NCBI RefSeq assembly: GCF_948329515.1
Contig: NZ_CAOJCN010000009.1
Coordinates: 124,001 to 188,000, forward strand
From: Cohnella rhizoplanae
Lineage (GTDB): Bacteria; Bacillota; Bacilli; Paenibacillales; Paenibacillaceae
Direction: 5' to 3'
DNA length: 64,000 nucleotides
The notes beneath the pieces are model-generated. The model did no database searches. It worked only from the letters and a program-made list of their open reading frames with translations, and was not told the DNA's origin. The position numbers and the translations under genes are program-made. Shown here piece by piece: positions 29,362 to 38,040 of the stretch (the stretch's first letter is position 1; each line of letters opens with the position of its first letter).

Positions 29362-30315
29362 TTACGCCTCCAGATGCCCCGGTATGGAACGATCCGCCCG
29401 GCACCTGGCCCAATAATCGTCCAGCAATTCCAGATCGAACTCCCGGATGATATCCTGAATCGTGAATTCGTCCGTCTCGCTCGAGATCACGAACGCGTTC
29501 AGCCGGGTCGGATCGCTGATCCGCAGCTTATAGCCGTACTTGCGCTTCGCCGCTTCGAGCTTCTCCCAGTTGAAGTCATAATGAACGACAGCGCGGTCCA
29601 TGTTCACGGTCTCGGTCACGTGCGGATAGAAGAGCGTGCTCTCCGCGACCACTTCGCCGACGGGGTTTAATATGGAACAAATCCCTGGACGCCAGATGGA
29701 GCCTGCGAAGTAAGCCCTGCAGGTATATGCCCAATAAGACGTCATCATGCCCCCGTGATATGCCGAAGAAAAGACGATCAGGTCGGGCTTTTGCCGCAAA
29801 TATTGCTCCCGAAGTTCATCGAAATTAATATCGAAGCAGATGATGCAGGCGACGCGGCCGAAGTCGGTCTCGATCACCTGCGCTTCTTTGCCGTACAGCG
29901 TGTCCGAATTCGACTTTTGCCGGATCGTAATAAAATTTTTGTTGTAAGTGCCGCAGACCTCGCCGGCCCGATCGAGCACGTGCGTGGCGTTGCGGAAGCT
30001 GCCGTCCGGCATCTCCACGTTCGCCGAATAAGCGATATAGCACCGATGGGCGCGCGCGACCCCGGCGAAGTAGTCGCGGATCCGGTTCCCGCGATGGCGG
30101 TAGTAATCGTACAGCCATTCGATCGACATGTCTTTGAAGTGCGGATCGTCGCAGCACTCCGGCAGTACGATGAAGTCTGGCTGCTCCGGCAGCACCTGCC
30201 GCAGCTGCGCTTCCCACTTGGCGATCATTTGCGCGACGACATCCTCGAATCCCTGCCCGGGATCGACCTCTTTAAGCGGCGGCGCCATACAGCTGATTTT
30301 GACGTATTTGGACAT
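29362..30315 (-). CDS. Carbon-nitrogen hydrolase (nitrilase superfamily)
   Basis: The 317-aa protein has the superfamily catalytic triad: Glu53 in LPECCD, Lys126 in YNKNFIT and Cys160 in CIICFDINF. Members hydrolyse amides, carbamoyl groups or nitriles, and the amidase or carbamylase branch fits best by motif spacing. In this operon it could release ammonia from an amidated substrate, such as an amino-acid amide or uronamide, before the racemase pathway acts; that is speculation. It follows the racemase gene by 30 nt. Confidence 0.88.
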   Translation of the reverse strand: MSKYVKISCMAPPLKEVDPGQGFEDVVAQMIAKWEAQLRQVLPEQPDFIVLPECCDDPHFKDMSIEWLYDYYRHRGNRIRDYFAGVARAHRCYIAYSANVEMPDGSFRNATHVLDRAGEVCGTYNKNFITIRQKSNSDTLYGKEAQVIETDFGRVACIICFDINFDELREQYLRQKPDLIVFSSAYHGGMMTSYWAYTCRAYFAGSIWRPGICSILNPVGEVVAESTLFYPHVTETVNMDRAVVHYDFNWEKLEAAKRKYGYKLRISDPTRLNAFVISSETDEFTIQDIIREFDLELLDDYWARCRADRSIPGHLEA

Positions 30316-30345
30316 GCGTTCGTCCTCCCTATCTCGCGCGGCGCC

Positions 30346-31458
30346 TTAGGCGCCCTGCGTCAGCTTATTGACGGTCCAGCCGTCGAGCGTGCGCTCGCAC
30401 ACCGCGTGACCGATGCCTGCGCCTGTCGGCACGGCCAGGACGCCCGGACGAACCAAGTCGATGGCCGGCTCGACGACGTCCTGCTCCCAGAACCGACTGG
30501 ATGCCGAGACATCTCCGGGTATCGTAAAATTGGATAGCGAAGAAAGCGCGACATTGTGAAGACGGCCGATTCCGAGTTCGAGCATCCCCCCGCACCACAC
30601 CGGTATGCCGCGTTCCAGGCATAGATCGTGAATCTTCCTGGCGTTCGTCAATCCGCCGACCCGGCCGACCTTAATATTGATGATGCGGCAGCTGCCGAGC
30701 TCGATGGCATGACGCGCATCCGCGAGCGTGTGGATGCTCTCGTCCAGGCAGATCGGCGTCCGCAGCTCGCGCTGCAAGGCGGCGTGATCGATGATATCGT
30801 CATGCGCGAGCGGCTGCTCGATCATCATCAGACCGTATGGGTCCAGCTCCTTTAGAAGCGGAATATCCGCCATCGTATAGGCGGAATTCGCGTCGACCAT
30901 CAGCGGCAGGCCGTCGCCGAACCGCTTGCGGATCGCCTCGACCAGCCGGATATCGAAGCCCGGCTTGATCTTTACCTTGATTCGCTTGTAGCCCTGCTCC
31001 ACGAATCGCTCGACGTTGGCGACGACATGCTCGACCGTCGGCTCGATGCCGATGCTCACGCCTACGTCGATTTCCTGCTTGGTGCCGCCCAGCGCATGGG
31101 ACAGCGAGATGCCCTGTCGTTTCGCATACAAATCCCACACGGCCGTCTCGATCGCGGCGATCGCCATATGGTGGCGGCGGATCGGCGCGAACAGCGCCGA
31201 TACTTCGTCCGGATGCGACACTACCCTGCCGGTCAACGCGGGGACGAGATAGTGCTCGAGCATATGCCAGACCGTATCCGTCGTTTCTTCATTGTAATAA
31301 GGAGCGGAAAATGCCGTGCTTTCCCCGTATCCGATCATGCCGTCGCTATAGACGCTGACGATGACGCAATCCTTCTTGTCCATCCGTATGAAGCTGGTCT
31401 CGAACGGCGCCTTCAAGGGCGCTTGAAGGCGCCTTAACGTAATTTGATCGATTCTCAT
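30346..31458 (-). CDS. menC: N-succinylamino-acid racemase / o-succinylbenzoate synthase-like enolase-superfamily enzyme
   Basis: The 370-aa protein has the MLE-subgroup active site at positions that match the well-studied Amycolatopsis NSAR: Lys161/Lys163 in KVKIK, metal ligands Asp189 (VDAN), Glu214 (IEQP) and Asp239 (LDES), and Lys263 (NIKVGRVGG). Enzymes of this group are OSBS, NSAR or both. No other menaquinone gene is nearby, while a GNAT and an M20 gene follow, so racemisation of N-succinyl amino acids is the better reading. The operon starts at a promoter with the shared 38-bp element (31492-31556) that also drives hep1, hep2 and a binding lipoprotein. Confidence 0.87.
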   Translation of the reverse strand: MRIDQITLRRLQAPLKAPFETSFIRMDKKDCVIVSVYSDGMIGYGESTAFSAPYYNEETTDTVWHMLEHYLVPALTGRVVSHPDEVSALFAPIRRHHMAIAAIETAVWDLYAKRQGISLSHALGGTKQEIDVGVSIGIEPTVEHVVANVERFVEQGYKRIKVKIKPGFDIRLVEAIRKRFGDGLPLMVDANSAYTMADIPLLKELDPYGLMMIEQPLAHDDIIDHAALQRELRTPICLDESIHTLADARHAIELGSCRIINIKVGRVGGLTNARKIHDLCLERGIPVWCGGMLELGIGRLHNVALSSLSNFTIPGDVSASSRFWEQDVVEPAIDLVRPGVLAVPTGAGIGHAVCERTLDGWTVNKLTQGA

Positions 31459-31491
31459 CCGCCGACCTGCCTTTCCTCGTATATCCCCTTC

Positions 31492-31556
31492 ATTATAGGG
31501 GAGGCAACTCTCTGATAGGACCCCTCTAATCTTATGACTTCATGTCGAAAATTAAG
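31492..31556 (-). promoter_or_regulatory. Promoter of NSAR operon with shared 38-bp element
   Basis: On the minus strand a 38-bp element starts CTTAATTTTC and ends GATTAGAGGGGTC (31519-31556). Twenty-one bases follow, then TATAAT (31492-31497), 33 nt before the start codon. It is colinear with elements at 37524-37561, 42326-42363 and 49030-49067. No good -35 hexamer is present, which fits an activator-dependent promoter. Confidence 0.75.
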
Positions 31557-31587
31557 ATCGCCCGGGAAGCGATTCTGCATATCCGGT

Positions 31588-33153
31588 TTACGGATGGCTT
31601 AGGACGAAGGCATCGATCTGCTTCTGCATCTCGGCCTGAACCTTGTCGATGCCCGCCTGCTCCAGCTTCTCCCGGGCGATGGCGATGCCTTCCTCCGGCT
31701 TCACCAGGCCATGGTAGATCGGCAGCAGATAGGTCTTCTGGACGTTCGCGAGCGCGGCCAGCTCGTTCTTGATCGGCGTGTCGTCAAGCGTGAACGTGGC
31801 TAACTTGGTGTCGACGATATTTTCCGCTATCCACTTGTCGTAGTAGAACTTAATCAGATCGCCGGCCGCGCCTTCGGGCTGCCGGTACATCTTGGGCGTC
31901 CTCCAGCCCCACGGGCATGCTCCGTCCGGCGGATACCCGGCCGAACCCGGCAGGCTCTTGTACTTGGCGTCGCCTACGGGCTCCCAGTGCTTGCCCATGA
32001 TGCCGTAGGTCGTCAGATCGAACAGCTCTTGATCGTAGCGAAGCAGGTCCAGCGCCATGAGCGCGCGCTCGGGATGCTTGGAGGTCGCGTGGATGCCGAT
32101 CCCGTTGCTGATCAGCGGCGACCGGTACCGCTTGGCGTCCGGCGTGAGATCGACGACCTCCGGCTTCCACTCGGGATGCACCAGGTTGATGGCTTCCATC
32201 ATGCTGGCCACGGTGAGGAGGTTGCCGTAGTGGGCCGCCGTCTTGCCCCCCTTGAATGCCGCGACCCAATCCGTCTTGGACACGATCGATTCCCTCGGCC
32301 ATAGACCCTGCCGGGCCATCTCATAGAGCGTGTTGAACTTCTCGATATACTTCGGATTGTCGAGGTAGTTGGAGAGCTGCGGGTGCTCGCTGTCCATCTC
32401 ATACACGAGCGGGACGCTGCCATGCACGAAGAGGCGCTCCAGATCGGCGAACATGACGGGCAGCGCGACGCCGTTCAGGTCCGTACTCGGTCCGCCGATG
32501 GGGGTCATGCCCTTCTCGTTCCTGGCGATCGTCGACAGGAAGTCGATGAAGCCGGCTTGCGAATTTACGGCGGGCAAATGATACTTCTCTCTCAGGTCGC
32601 CGCGGATAATCGCCATTGTATACCCCGATTCGAAGTAATCGTTGGGGATCATGTAGCGCTTGCCGTCTACGCTCGCTTGTTCCCAGCCAAGCGGATCCTG
32701 CCGGGTCCAGGTTTCCGGCGCGTATGTCTTGATCATGTCTTCCGTCAATTCCAGGAAGCCGCCCTTGCGCGCCGTCTGATTGTAGAACGACCAGCCGCTG
32801 GCGAAGATCATGTCGAAGTCTTCGTTCGCCGCGAACAGCAGCGGGTACTTCTGCGCGTGCTCGTTCCAATCCAGGAACCGCGGCTCGATCGTAGCGTTGA
32901 TCTTTTCCTTCAGGATCTCGTTGACTTCCGCATACACCTCGTCCGTATCGGCAGGCTTCGGACCGAGCAGCACCAGCTTGAGCGCGACCGGCTCGGACGT
33001 ATCGACCGCACCGTACGATGCGCTGCCGGAAGGCGCCTGCGAGGACGCGCTTCCTCCGTCGCCGTTGCTGCACGCGCTGGCCAGCAGGCTCGTCATAAGG
33101 AGCATTACCATTCCGAGCCATACGTTTTTTCTCGTATTCGGTCTTCTCTCCAT
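31588..33153 (-). CDS. Extracellular solute-binding lipoprotein, paralog of 47295-48902
   Basis: The 521-aa protein has lipobox ASAC (Cys28) and is closely similar over its whole length to the lipoprotein at 47295-48902. Shared stretches include VALKLVLLGPKPADTDEVYAEVNE-like and YLLPIYHGLVKPEEG segments. It is a family-1 carbohydrate-binding protein for an ABC importer. No permease is adjacent; the only LplB/YtcP pair of the window is 6 kb downstream. ATG 33153 follows a GGGGGGACGGG stretch, and a TATAAT occurs at 33174-33179. Confidence 0.88.
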   Translation of the reverse strand: MERRPNTRKNVWLGMVMLLMTSLLASACSNGDGGSASSQAPSGSASYGAVDTSEPVALKLVLLGPKPADTDEVYAEVNEILKEKINATIEPRFLDWNEHAQKYPLLFAANEDFDMIFASGWSFYNQTARKGGFLELTEDMIKTYAPETWTRQDPLGWEQASVDGKRYMIPNDYFESGYTMAIIRGDLREKYHLPAVNSQAGFIDFLSTIARNEKGMTPIGGPSTDLNGVALPVMFADLERLFVHGSVPLVYEMDSEHPQLSNYLDNPKYIEKFNTLYEMARQGLWPRESIVSKTDWVAAFKGGKTAAHYGNLLTVASMMEAINLVHPEWKPEVVDLTPDAKRYRSPLISNGIGIHATSKHPERALMALDLLRYDQELFDLTTYGIMGKHWEPVGDAKYKSLPGSAGYPPDGACPWGWRTPKMYRQPEGAAGDLIKFYYDKWIAENIVDTKLATFTLDDTPIKNELAALANVQKTYLLPIYHGLVKPEEGIAIAREKLEQAGIDKVQAEMQKQIDAFVLSHP

Positions 33154-33183
33154 CCCGTCCCCCCCTATAGCTATTATAAATCG

Positions 33184-33214
33184 GAAAAGCAGCCGGGCCC
33201 ATGCGCCCGGCTGC
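33184..33214 (-). terminator. Terminator of hep1
   Basis: GCAGCCGGGC (33189-33198) and GCCCGGCTGC (33205-33214) form a 10-bp stem. On the minus strand it is followed by TTTTCC, 20 nt past the hep1 stop codon. Confidence 0.8.
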
Positions 33215-33234
33215 CATCCTATTCAAAAGGGCAT

Positions 33235-36200
33235 TTATTTCTTCACGAAAAACTTCATCTCGGAGAATGATACCCACTCCGGATTCAGCAGCGCGTCCGT
33301 CGATCCGAATACCGCCACTCTGAAGTATCTCGCATCGATCGAAGGGAAGTTGAACGGCATGAAGTCGCTGGTATCGCCGACCGTATCGCCGCCGTACACG
33401 TTCGTCCAGTTCACGCCGTCGTCCGAGACGGAGAACATGATCCGGCTCGACCGGGTGTGGCCGTTGTAGATAGCGAGGTCGAATCGTTCCAGTTGAATCG
33501 TCTCCCCGAAGTCGAAGTCGATATGCGTCCCGATATTGCCTGACCACCGCGAGGTATTGGACTGGATATTATCGAACAATTTCGGCACGTTTTCCGGAGC
33601 GATGGTCGCGGTATAGCTCGCATACATTTTTTCCTTGAGATTCGCGATCGGGATCGGGGTCACCGGCGCAAGCGGCACTCGCTCCCATTGAAGCACTTCC
33701 GGAGGCGGCAGGGTCACGATGTTGGCCACTCGCGCATCGCTGTCCCAAGTCACGTCGTGATCCAGGCTCTCCCCGATAAAGTTCACCGGGATCAACAGCT
33801 GGCCGCCTTCAAGCGCAGCCGGTTCGTCCATCGTCACGCTCGCGCCATTGACCGTCGCAGCCGCGCTGCCCGCCGTCACGACGATCGTCATGCTGTCTTT
33901 GGTCGCCGTCACGGTCTGGGCGGCTTCGTTCCACGCCGCGTCCATGCCGAGCGCTTCGAGGACCTCCTCCGCCGGTACCATCACGCTGTCGCCCGCCAGC
34001 TGCGGCAAGGCGTCAAGATCCAGGCCCTGTCCGTCGATGCGGACGCGGATCTTCCGCTCCATCGGCTCGGACGGCACCTCGTCGGCGTACGGAAGCGCGC
34101 TTGCGTTCGTCTTTTGCAGCGTATAAGTTCCCGGCGTCCCTTGGAAGTAAAGCGTATTGCCGTCTTTGACGACTTTATACTTCACAGATGCCGTACTGCC
34201 TTCCTTCACGGCGGTCCAATCGCCCTCGGCAAGGTCTGTTACCAGAACCTTATAAGTCTGGCCTGCCTCGCCGTCGAAGGCGATCGTCGCTTCCTGATCG
34301 ATCAGATCGAAGTCCTTGGCGAAAAAGACGACGCGATCGTAGATTCTGGCGCCCGCATAATCGTCCGTCTCGGAGTAGTGCACATCCTGCGGCGCTGGAC
34401 CGTCTACGGCGTCCATCACCTGCATGACGTTCAGGAACCGCGTCTGGTTCGCAGGCGCTTCGTTCGAGAGCTCGATTCGCCAGTCGCCCGCTTCGAGACT
34501 TTGGATGTTGGTGGTACTTCCGGGCTTTCTCGGGTAGTTAACGCCGTCTACCTCGTATTCGCGTCCGGGTCCGCCGATTTTCTCAACCTTCAGATCGTCG
34601 GCCTTCGGCAGCAGCGCGTCGGTGACCATCTTGCCTTCATAACCGCGCTCCGTCACCGTATTCGTGAATCGGCTGCCTTCGCGGACCGGCTCATTGATCG
34701 TGTGAAGCAGCCATCTTTTTTTGGCGTTCGCGTTCGGCGTGTCGATATTGTCGTACACGATCATCGCCGCAGGATGCTCGTCGTCCTTGAAGTTCAGGAA
34801 CGCCATGCTCCTCGTATAATTATCGGTCCTCGTCTTTCCGTACGCCTCCGTGAGTTCGCCCTTCAAGTACGAGTAATCCGGATACATCTCGTCGTCGCCG
34901 ATGGCGTGGGACAAGATCGTTCCCCTCTGGTAGCCGGGATCGGTATTCCACTGCTCAACCGTCCTTGGAATCTCAGTCACGGAGCGTTGATTCGACTTCG
35001 AAAACCTTCCCTGATCAGCCGCATTCGCAAGCGGGTCTTCGATCAGCACGACGTTGTGCGCGACCGACTGCTTGTTGTAGTTCAGGTCGTGCGGCTGGCC
35101 GTATTCGTCGGGAGTCCCGTTGGGGAAGGGCTCGCCGTTGTAAATGCCGGAGTCGATCGCCAGGTAACCCTTGTAGTACATCGAGAACGCGCCGGCGTCG
35201 ACATGCTGGTGGTTGGTCTGGGTCCGTTCCCCGATATTCATCACCGCGACGACCGATTTGGAATCCGGACCGTCATCCCAGCCCGTACGGGCCACGATCG
35301 AGCCGTACGGCGCCGGGAAGTACTTGGACAGCGGCGTATCGTAGGTGGACTGCGCTGGCGCTTCCGGATCGAAGAACAGCATGTAATATAGTTCGTCCTG
35401 ATAAGTGTTCTGCTTCAGGAACTCGTTCTGCGCTCTCGGATTGCCGTAGACGCTGCCTGCGATCATGTTGGTAATGTTGCCATGCACGAAACGTTGCCAT
35501 GGCGCCTGGTAGAAGGTGTTGAAGTCGTCGCCTTCCGTCATGATGAAGCCGTCCGGCCGGCGGGTGTACACCTGCCTGTCGAGCGCCAGCCCGACCTTGC
35601 TCGTGAGCGGCTCGATGCCGATCGCCTTCCACAGCTGGTTGCCCATCATGATGTACTTCAGCCGATTGTCTCCATAAGCGGGGCCTTCAAAGGGCATCTC
35701 CGCGTCGAGCATGACGTTGAAGCCGGGCATCGTGACATTCAGGAGATAGTCCGCGATGTCGTTGTAGTACTCGGGATTCGTCTCGTACAGCGCGATGCCC
35801 ATCGCCAGCTTGAACTGATGGTGCACTTCGCCGTTGGCATGCCCCGCCAGAATCACCTTGTCGTTCTGCTTCATCGGATACGGGTACTCGAGGCCGGTCC
35901 TGACCCATATGCCCAGCGCCTGGCGAATAGCTGCCCGCTGTGCTTCGGTCATGAGATCGTAGCACCAGTCGTAGACGACGGATTCCAGGAACATCAGGTT
36001 GCCCACTTGTCTGGCGACATCGAAGATGACGCCCGGGTCGGGGTTCAACTGCGTCGTATTCGCCATATTCACGGCGATCGAGACCGCTTTTTGACCCGCA
36101 GCTTCATCGCCATGGATCAGGTAGAGCAGCGCATTCGATTTCATGACCTCGATCGTTCTCGGGTCGATGTTGGTATATGCGGTGCCTGTCCGGGCCGGGA

Positions 36201-37446
36201 AGTTGCCCGTCAGTTGACGTTGGGCCTTGGTGTTAATGCTGTCCCACACGCCGTCGAAAGCAGGGTTACTTAATCTCGCCTTCAGCGCGGGAAGCGTATC
36301 CTTGTTCACGAGCACGCGCGGTCGCTCCGCCGGCGGGATCGGCAGCGGATTGTACTGGCCCGATTGCTTGGGCGCGACAGGGAACAAGATCGGCGCCTGC
36401 GCCTGGAACAAAATGATCGGGTTGGTCGTCAAATCGCCGACCTTCTCGGTGACTTTACCTTGATAGGTCATGGCAAACGTGTAGGTGCCCGGCAGCAGCT
36501 CCTTGCTCGCCGTGCCGCCTACCGTCGTCCCGAACGTCCGCCAGCCGGTCGCATAGTACGATGCCGCGCCGCCGCTAAGCGGGTAGCCTTGCTCGTTTTT
36601 CAGCTGTACGGTCGCCTTGACCGTCCGAAAGACGATGACCGGATCGGCGCCGATCTGCTGCGCCTTGTCCATCCGGGTACCTTCGTAATCCACATGGAAC
36701 GTGTAGTTGCCCGGCAGCAGCTCCTTGCTCGCTTCGCCGCCCGTGACGTCGCCGAACGTTTTCCAGCCTGCGGAGCCGTAATAGGACGCCGTCCCGCCGC
36801 TTAGCGGATTGCCCTGGCTGTCCTTCAACTGCACCTTCGCCTTTACCGTCTGAAAGACGACGACCGGATCGGCGCCGGTGTTCTGCGCTTTGCTCGTTCG
36901 CGTGCCTTCATAATCCACGTTATACGTATATGTGCCTGGCAGCAGCTCCTTGCTGACTTCGCCGTCGGCAATCGTGCCGAACGTCTTCCAGCCCGAAGCG
37001 TAATAGGAGACGACACCGCCGCTTAGCGGAGCGCCCTGACTGTCCTTCAGCTGCACTTTGACGTTCACCGTCTGGAACGAGACGAGCGGGTCAGCGCCCG
37101 TGTCCTGCGCTTTTTCCACATAAGTCCCTTCGTAAGCGATATGGAACGTGTACGACTTATCCGGCAGCGCCTTGCTGGCGATGCCCGACGCGTCGGTCGT
37201 GCCGAACGTTTTCCAGCCCGCGTCGTAATAGTCGACGGTCGCGCCCGCGAGCGGATTGCCGCCGCTGTCCTTTAATTGGACTTTGACGGTATCCGGATCT
37301 CCGTATACAGTCTCGGACACCGACGTTTGCGGCTCGACCGCCGCCGCCCGCTGCGGCGCCAGCCCAAATAAAAATCCTCCGATCATAGTCAAACTTAGCA
37401 GCATGGAAAGCCATGTTTTGTTTGTTCCAGTTAACCAACTGGCCAT
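33235..37446 (-). CDS. hep1: heparinase II/III-like secreted protein with N-terminal repeats
   Basis: The chosen start, ATG 37446 (1403 aa), follows AAAGGGTGA, the same layout as in hep2 and hep3; an upstream GTG at 37473 has no such site. A signal peptide ([16 protein letters not shown]... to AAAVEP) is followed by four ~75-aa repeats (~52-355), then a heparinase II/III domain with [16 protein letters not shown] near 745. After the beta-sandwich come a copper-amine-oxidase-N-like domain (~1128-1248) and a discoidin/F5-8C-like C-terminus ([10 protein letters not shown] near 1380). It is almost identical to hep2. By family it is a secreted uronic-acid polysaccharide lyase; the substrate is unknown. 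Confidence 0.85.
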   Translation of the reverse strand: MASWLTGTNKTWLSMLLSLTMIGGFLFGLAPQRAAAVEPQTSVSETVYGDPDTVKVQLKDSGGNPLAGATVDYYDAGWKTFGTTDASGIASKALPDKSYTFHIAYEGTYVEKAQDTGADPLVSFQTVNVKVQLKDSQGAPLSGGVVSYYASGWKTFGTIADGEVSKELLPGTYTYNVDYEGTRTSKAQNTGADPVVVFQTVKAKVQLKDSQGNPLSGGTASYYGSAGWKTFGDVTGGEASKELLPGNYTFHVDYEGTRMDKAQQIGADPVIVFRTVKATVQLKNEQGYPLSGGAASYYATGWRTFGTTVGGTASKELLPGTYTFAMTYQGKVTEKVGDLTTNPIILFQAQAPILFPVAPKQSGQYNPLPIPPAERPRVLVNKDTLPALKARLSNPAFDGVWDSINTKAQRQLTGNFPARTGTAYTNIDPRTIEVMKSNALLYLIHGDEAAGQKAVSIAVNMANTTQLNPDPGVIFDVARQVGNLMFLESVVYDWCYDLMTEAQRAAIRQALGIWVRTGLEYPYPMKQNDKVILAGHANGEVHHQFKLAMGIALYETNPEYYNDIADYLLNVTMPGFNVMLDAEMPFEGPAYGDNRLKYIMMGNQLWKAIGIEPLTSKVGLALDRQVYTRRPDGFIMTEGDDFNTFYQAPWQRFVHGNITNMIAGSVYGNPRAQNEFLKQNTYQDELYYMLFFDPEAPAQSTYDTPLSKYFPAPYGSIVARTGWDDGPDSKSVVAVMNIGERTQTNHQHVDAGAFSMYYKGYLAIDSGIYNGEPFPNGTPDEYGQPHDLNYNKQSVAHNVVLIEDPLANAADQGRFSKSNQRSVTEIPRTVEQWNTDPGYQRGTILSHAIGDDEMYPDYSYLKGELTEAYGKTRTDNYTRSMAFLNFKDDEHPAAMIVYDNIDTPNANAKKRWLLHTINEPVREGSRFTNTVTERGYEGKMVTDALLPKADDLKVEKIGGPGREYEVDGVNYPRKPGSTTNIQSLEAGDWRIELSNEAPANQTRFLNVMQVMDAVDGPAPQDVHYSETDDYAGARIYDRVVFFAKDFDLIDQEATIAFDGEAGQTYKVLVTDLAEGDWTAVKEGSTASVKYKVVKDGNTLYFQGTPGTYTLQKTNASALPYADEVPSEPMERKIRVRIDGQGLDLDALPQLAGDSVMVPAEEVLEALGMDAAWNEAAQTVTATKDSMTIVVTAGSAAATVNGASVTMDEPAALEGGQLLIPVNFIGESLDHDVTWDSDARVANIVTLPPPEVLQWERVPLAPVTPIPIANLKEKMYASYTATIAPENVPKLFDNIQSNTSRWSGNIGTHIDFDFGETIQLERFDLAIYNGHTRSSRIMFSVSDDGVNWTNVYGGDTVGDTSDFMPFNFPSIDARYFRVAVFGSTDALLNPEWVSFSEMKFFVKK

Positions 37447-37497
37447 TTTGTTCACCCTTTCGCTGAATGCCACGCGGCAAGTGTACGAGTCGACTTC

Positions 37498-37561
37498 ATT
37501 GTAATGGAAACGCTGTCAAGATCGTCCCCTTCAAACTTTCGATTTTATGGAGGAAATTAAG
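37498..37561 (-). promoter_or_regulatory. hep1 promoter: 38-bp element, cre box, -10
   Basis: The element occupies 37524-37561 (minus strand starts CTTAATTTCC, ends AGTTTGAAGGGGAC). The 20-bp gap contains a perfect cre match at 37504-37518 (plus strand ATGGAAACGCTGTCA), directly abutting the -10 TACAAT (37498-37503). Activation from the element and repression at cre would converge on the same core promoter. Confidence 0.72.
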
Positions 37562-37608
37562 ACGGGCTCCCGTACCGAACGATTCGGCGGCTTCGCGGGT
37601 TTGAGGCC

Positions 37609-37635
37609 GAGTTATGCGGCAATACCGCACAACTC
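37609..37635. repeat. 27-nt hairpin element, copy 1 of 3
   Basis: GAGTTATGCGG and CCGCACAACTC flank a 5-nt centre, giving a near-perfect inverted repeat. Two more copies with the same ends lie at 42437-42463 and 42488-42514, each beside a 51-bp repeat array. This is a REP-like intergenic hairpin. Confidence 0.6.
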
Positions 37636-37638
37636 GCC

Positions 37639-37786
37639 GGTTTGTTCCTGTTGAGAAGTTCTGCGCCATGCGAGTCGTGCATGACACGGGTTTGATTCTG
37701 GTTGAGACTTCTCATGGCCCGAGGAGCAGCGCGGTGGATCGTTTGTTTCTGGTTGGGACCTCATCGCGGTCCGGGGAGCGGCGCTA
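37639..37786 (+). repeat. 51-bp tandem repeat array D (three degenerate units)
   Basis: The GAGACTTC-type core occurs at 37653, 37704 and 37755, exactly 51 bp apart, although the units have diverged. The plus-strand frame reads LVETSHGPRSSAVDRLF then LVGTSSRSGERR, the same 17-residue pattern as array B. It lies between the hep2 terminator region and the hep1 promoter. Confidence 0.7.
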
Positions 37787-37796
37787 GCCCCCCTGA

Positions 37797-37824
37797 CCAA
37801 AAGCCGGGCGCACGCGCCCGGCTT
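37797..37824 (-). terminator. Second hairpin downstream of hep2
   Basis: AAGCCGGGCGC (37801-37811) pairs with GCGCCCGGCTT (37814-37824); the minus strand continues TTGG. With no run of more than four T residues it is a weak terminator. It may be the original terminator of the relic at 37834-37979. Confidence 0.5.
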
Positions 37825-37833
37825 CCCGCAAAT

Positions 37834-37979
37834 CACGCCTACGCCGGGGCCTCCGACCGTATCGCCTCCGTACAGATTCTCCACCGGTTTCGACGGGACC
37901 TTGGCAGCGAGCGGAAGCGCGCTGGCATCCGCCTTTGCAGCGTATAGGTGCCCGGCGCCCCCTCGAAGTAGATCGTGTT
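37834..37979 (-). pseudogene. Relic of a fourth heparinase-like gene (two C-terminal fragments)
   Basis: Plus-strand 37905-37979 matches the hep3 region around 43690-43764, including GCGAGCGGAAGCGCGCTGGC and CTCGAAGTAGATCGTGTT. The segment 37840-37880 matches the hep3 C-terminal stretch encoding GGDTVG near 42970-43005. The fragments keep their order on the minus strand, but roughly 0.7 kb between them is missing and the frame is broken. It is a decayed extra copy, closer to hep3 than to hep1 or hep2. Confidence 0.65.
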
Positions 37980-37987
37980 ATAAATCG

Positions 37988-38018
37988 GAAAACAGCCGAG
38001 CCCCACTCCGCTCGGCTG
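37988..38018 (-). terminator. Terminator of hep2
   Basis: CAGCCGAGC (37993-38001) and GCTCGGCTG (38010-38018) form a 9-bp stem. The minus strand continues TTTTCC, 23 nt past the hep2 stop codon. Its flanks resemble the hep1 terminator region, so the duplication included it. Confidence 0.8.
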
Positions 38019-38040
38019 TTGACCTATTCGATAAATGCTT

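Noticed and set aside
37515..37521. TTGACA-like -35 (minus strand) in the hep1 promoter
   Set aside because: It is only about 10 bp from the -10 box, too close for sigma-A; hep2 has TTGATA at the same place as part of the cre-adjacent sequence.
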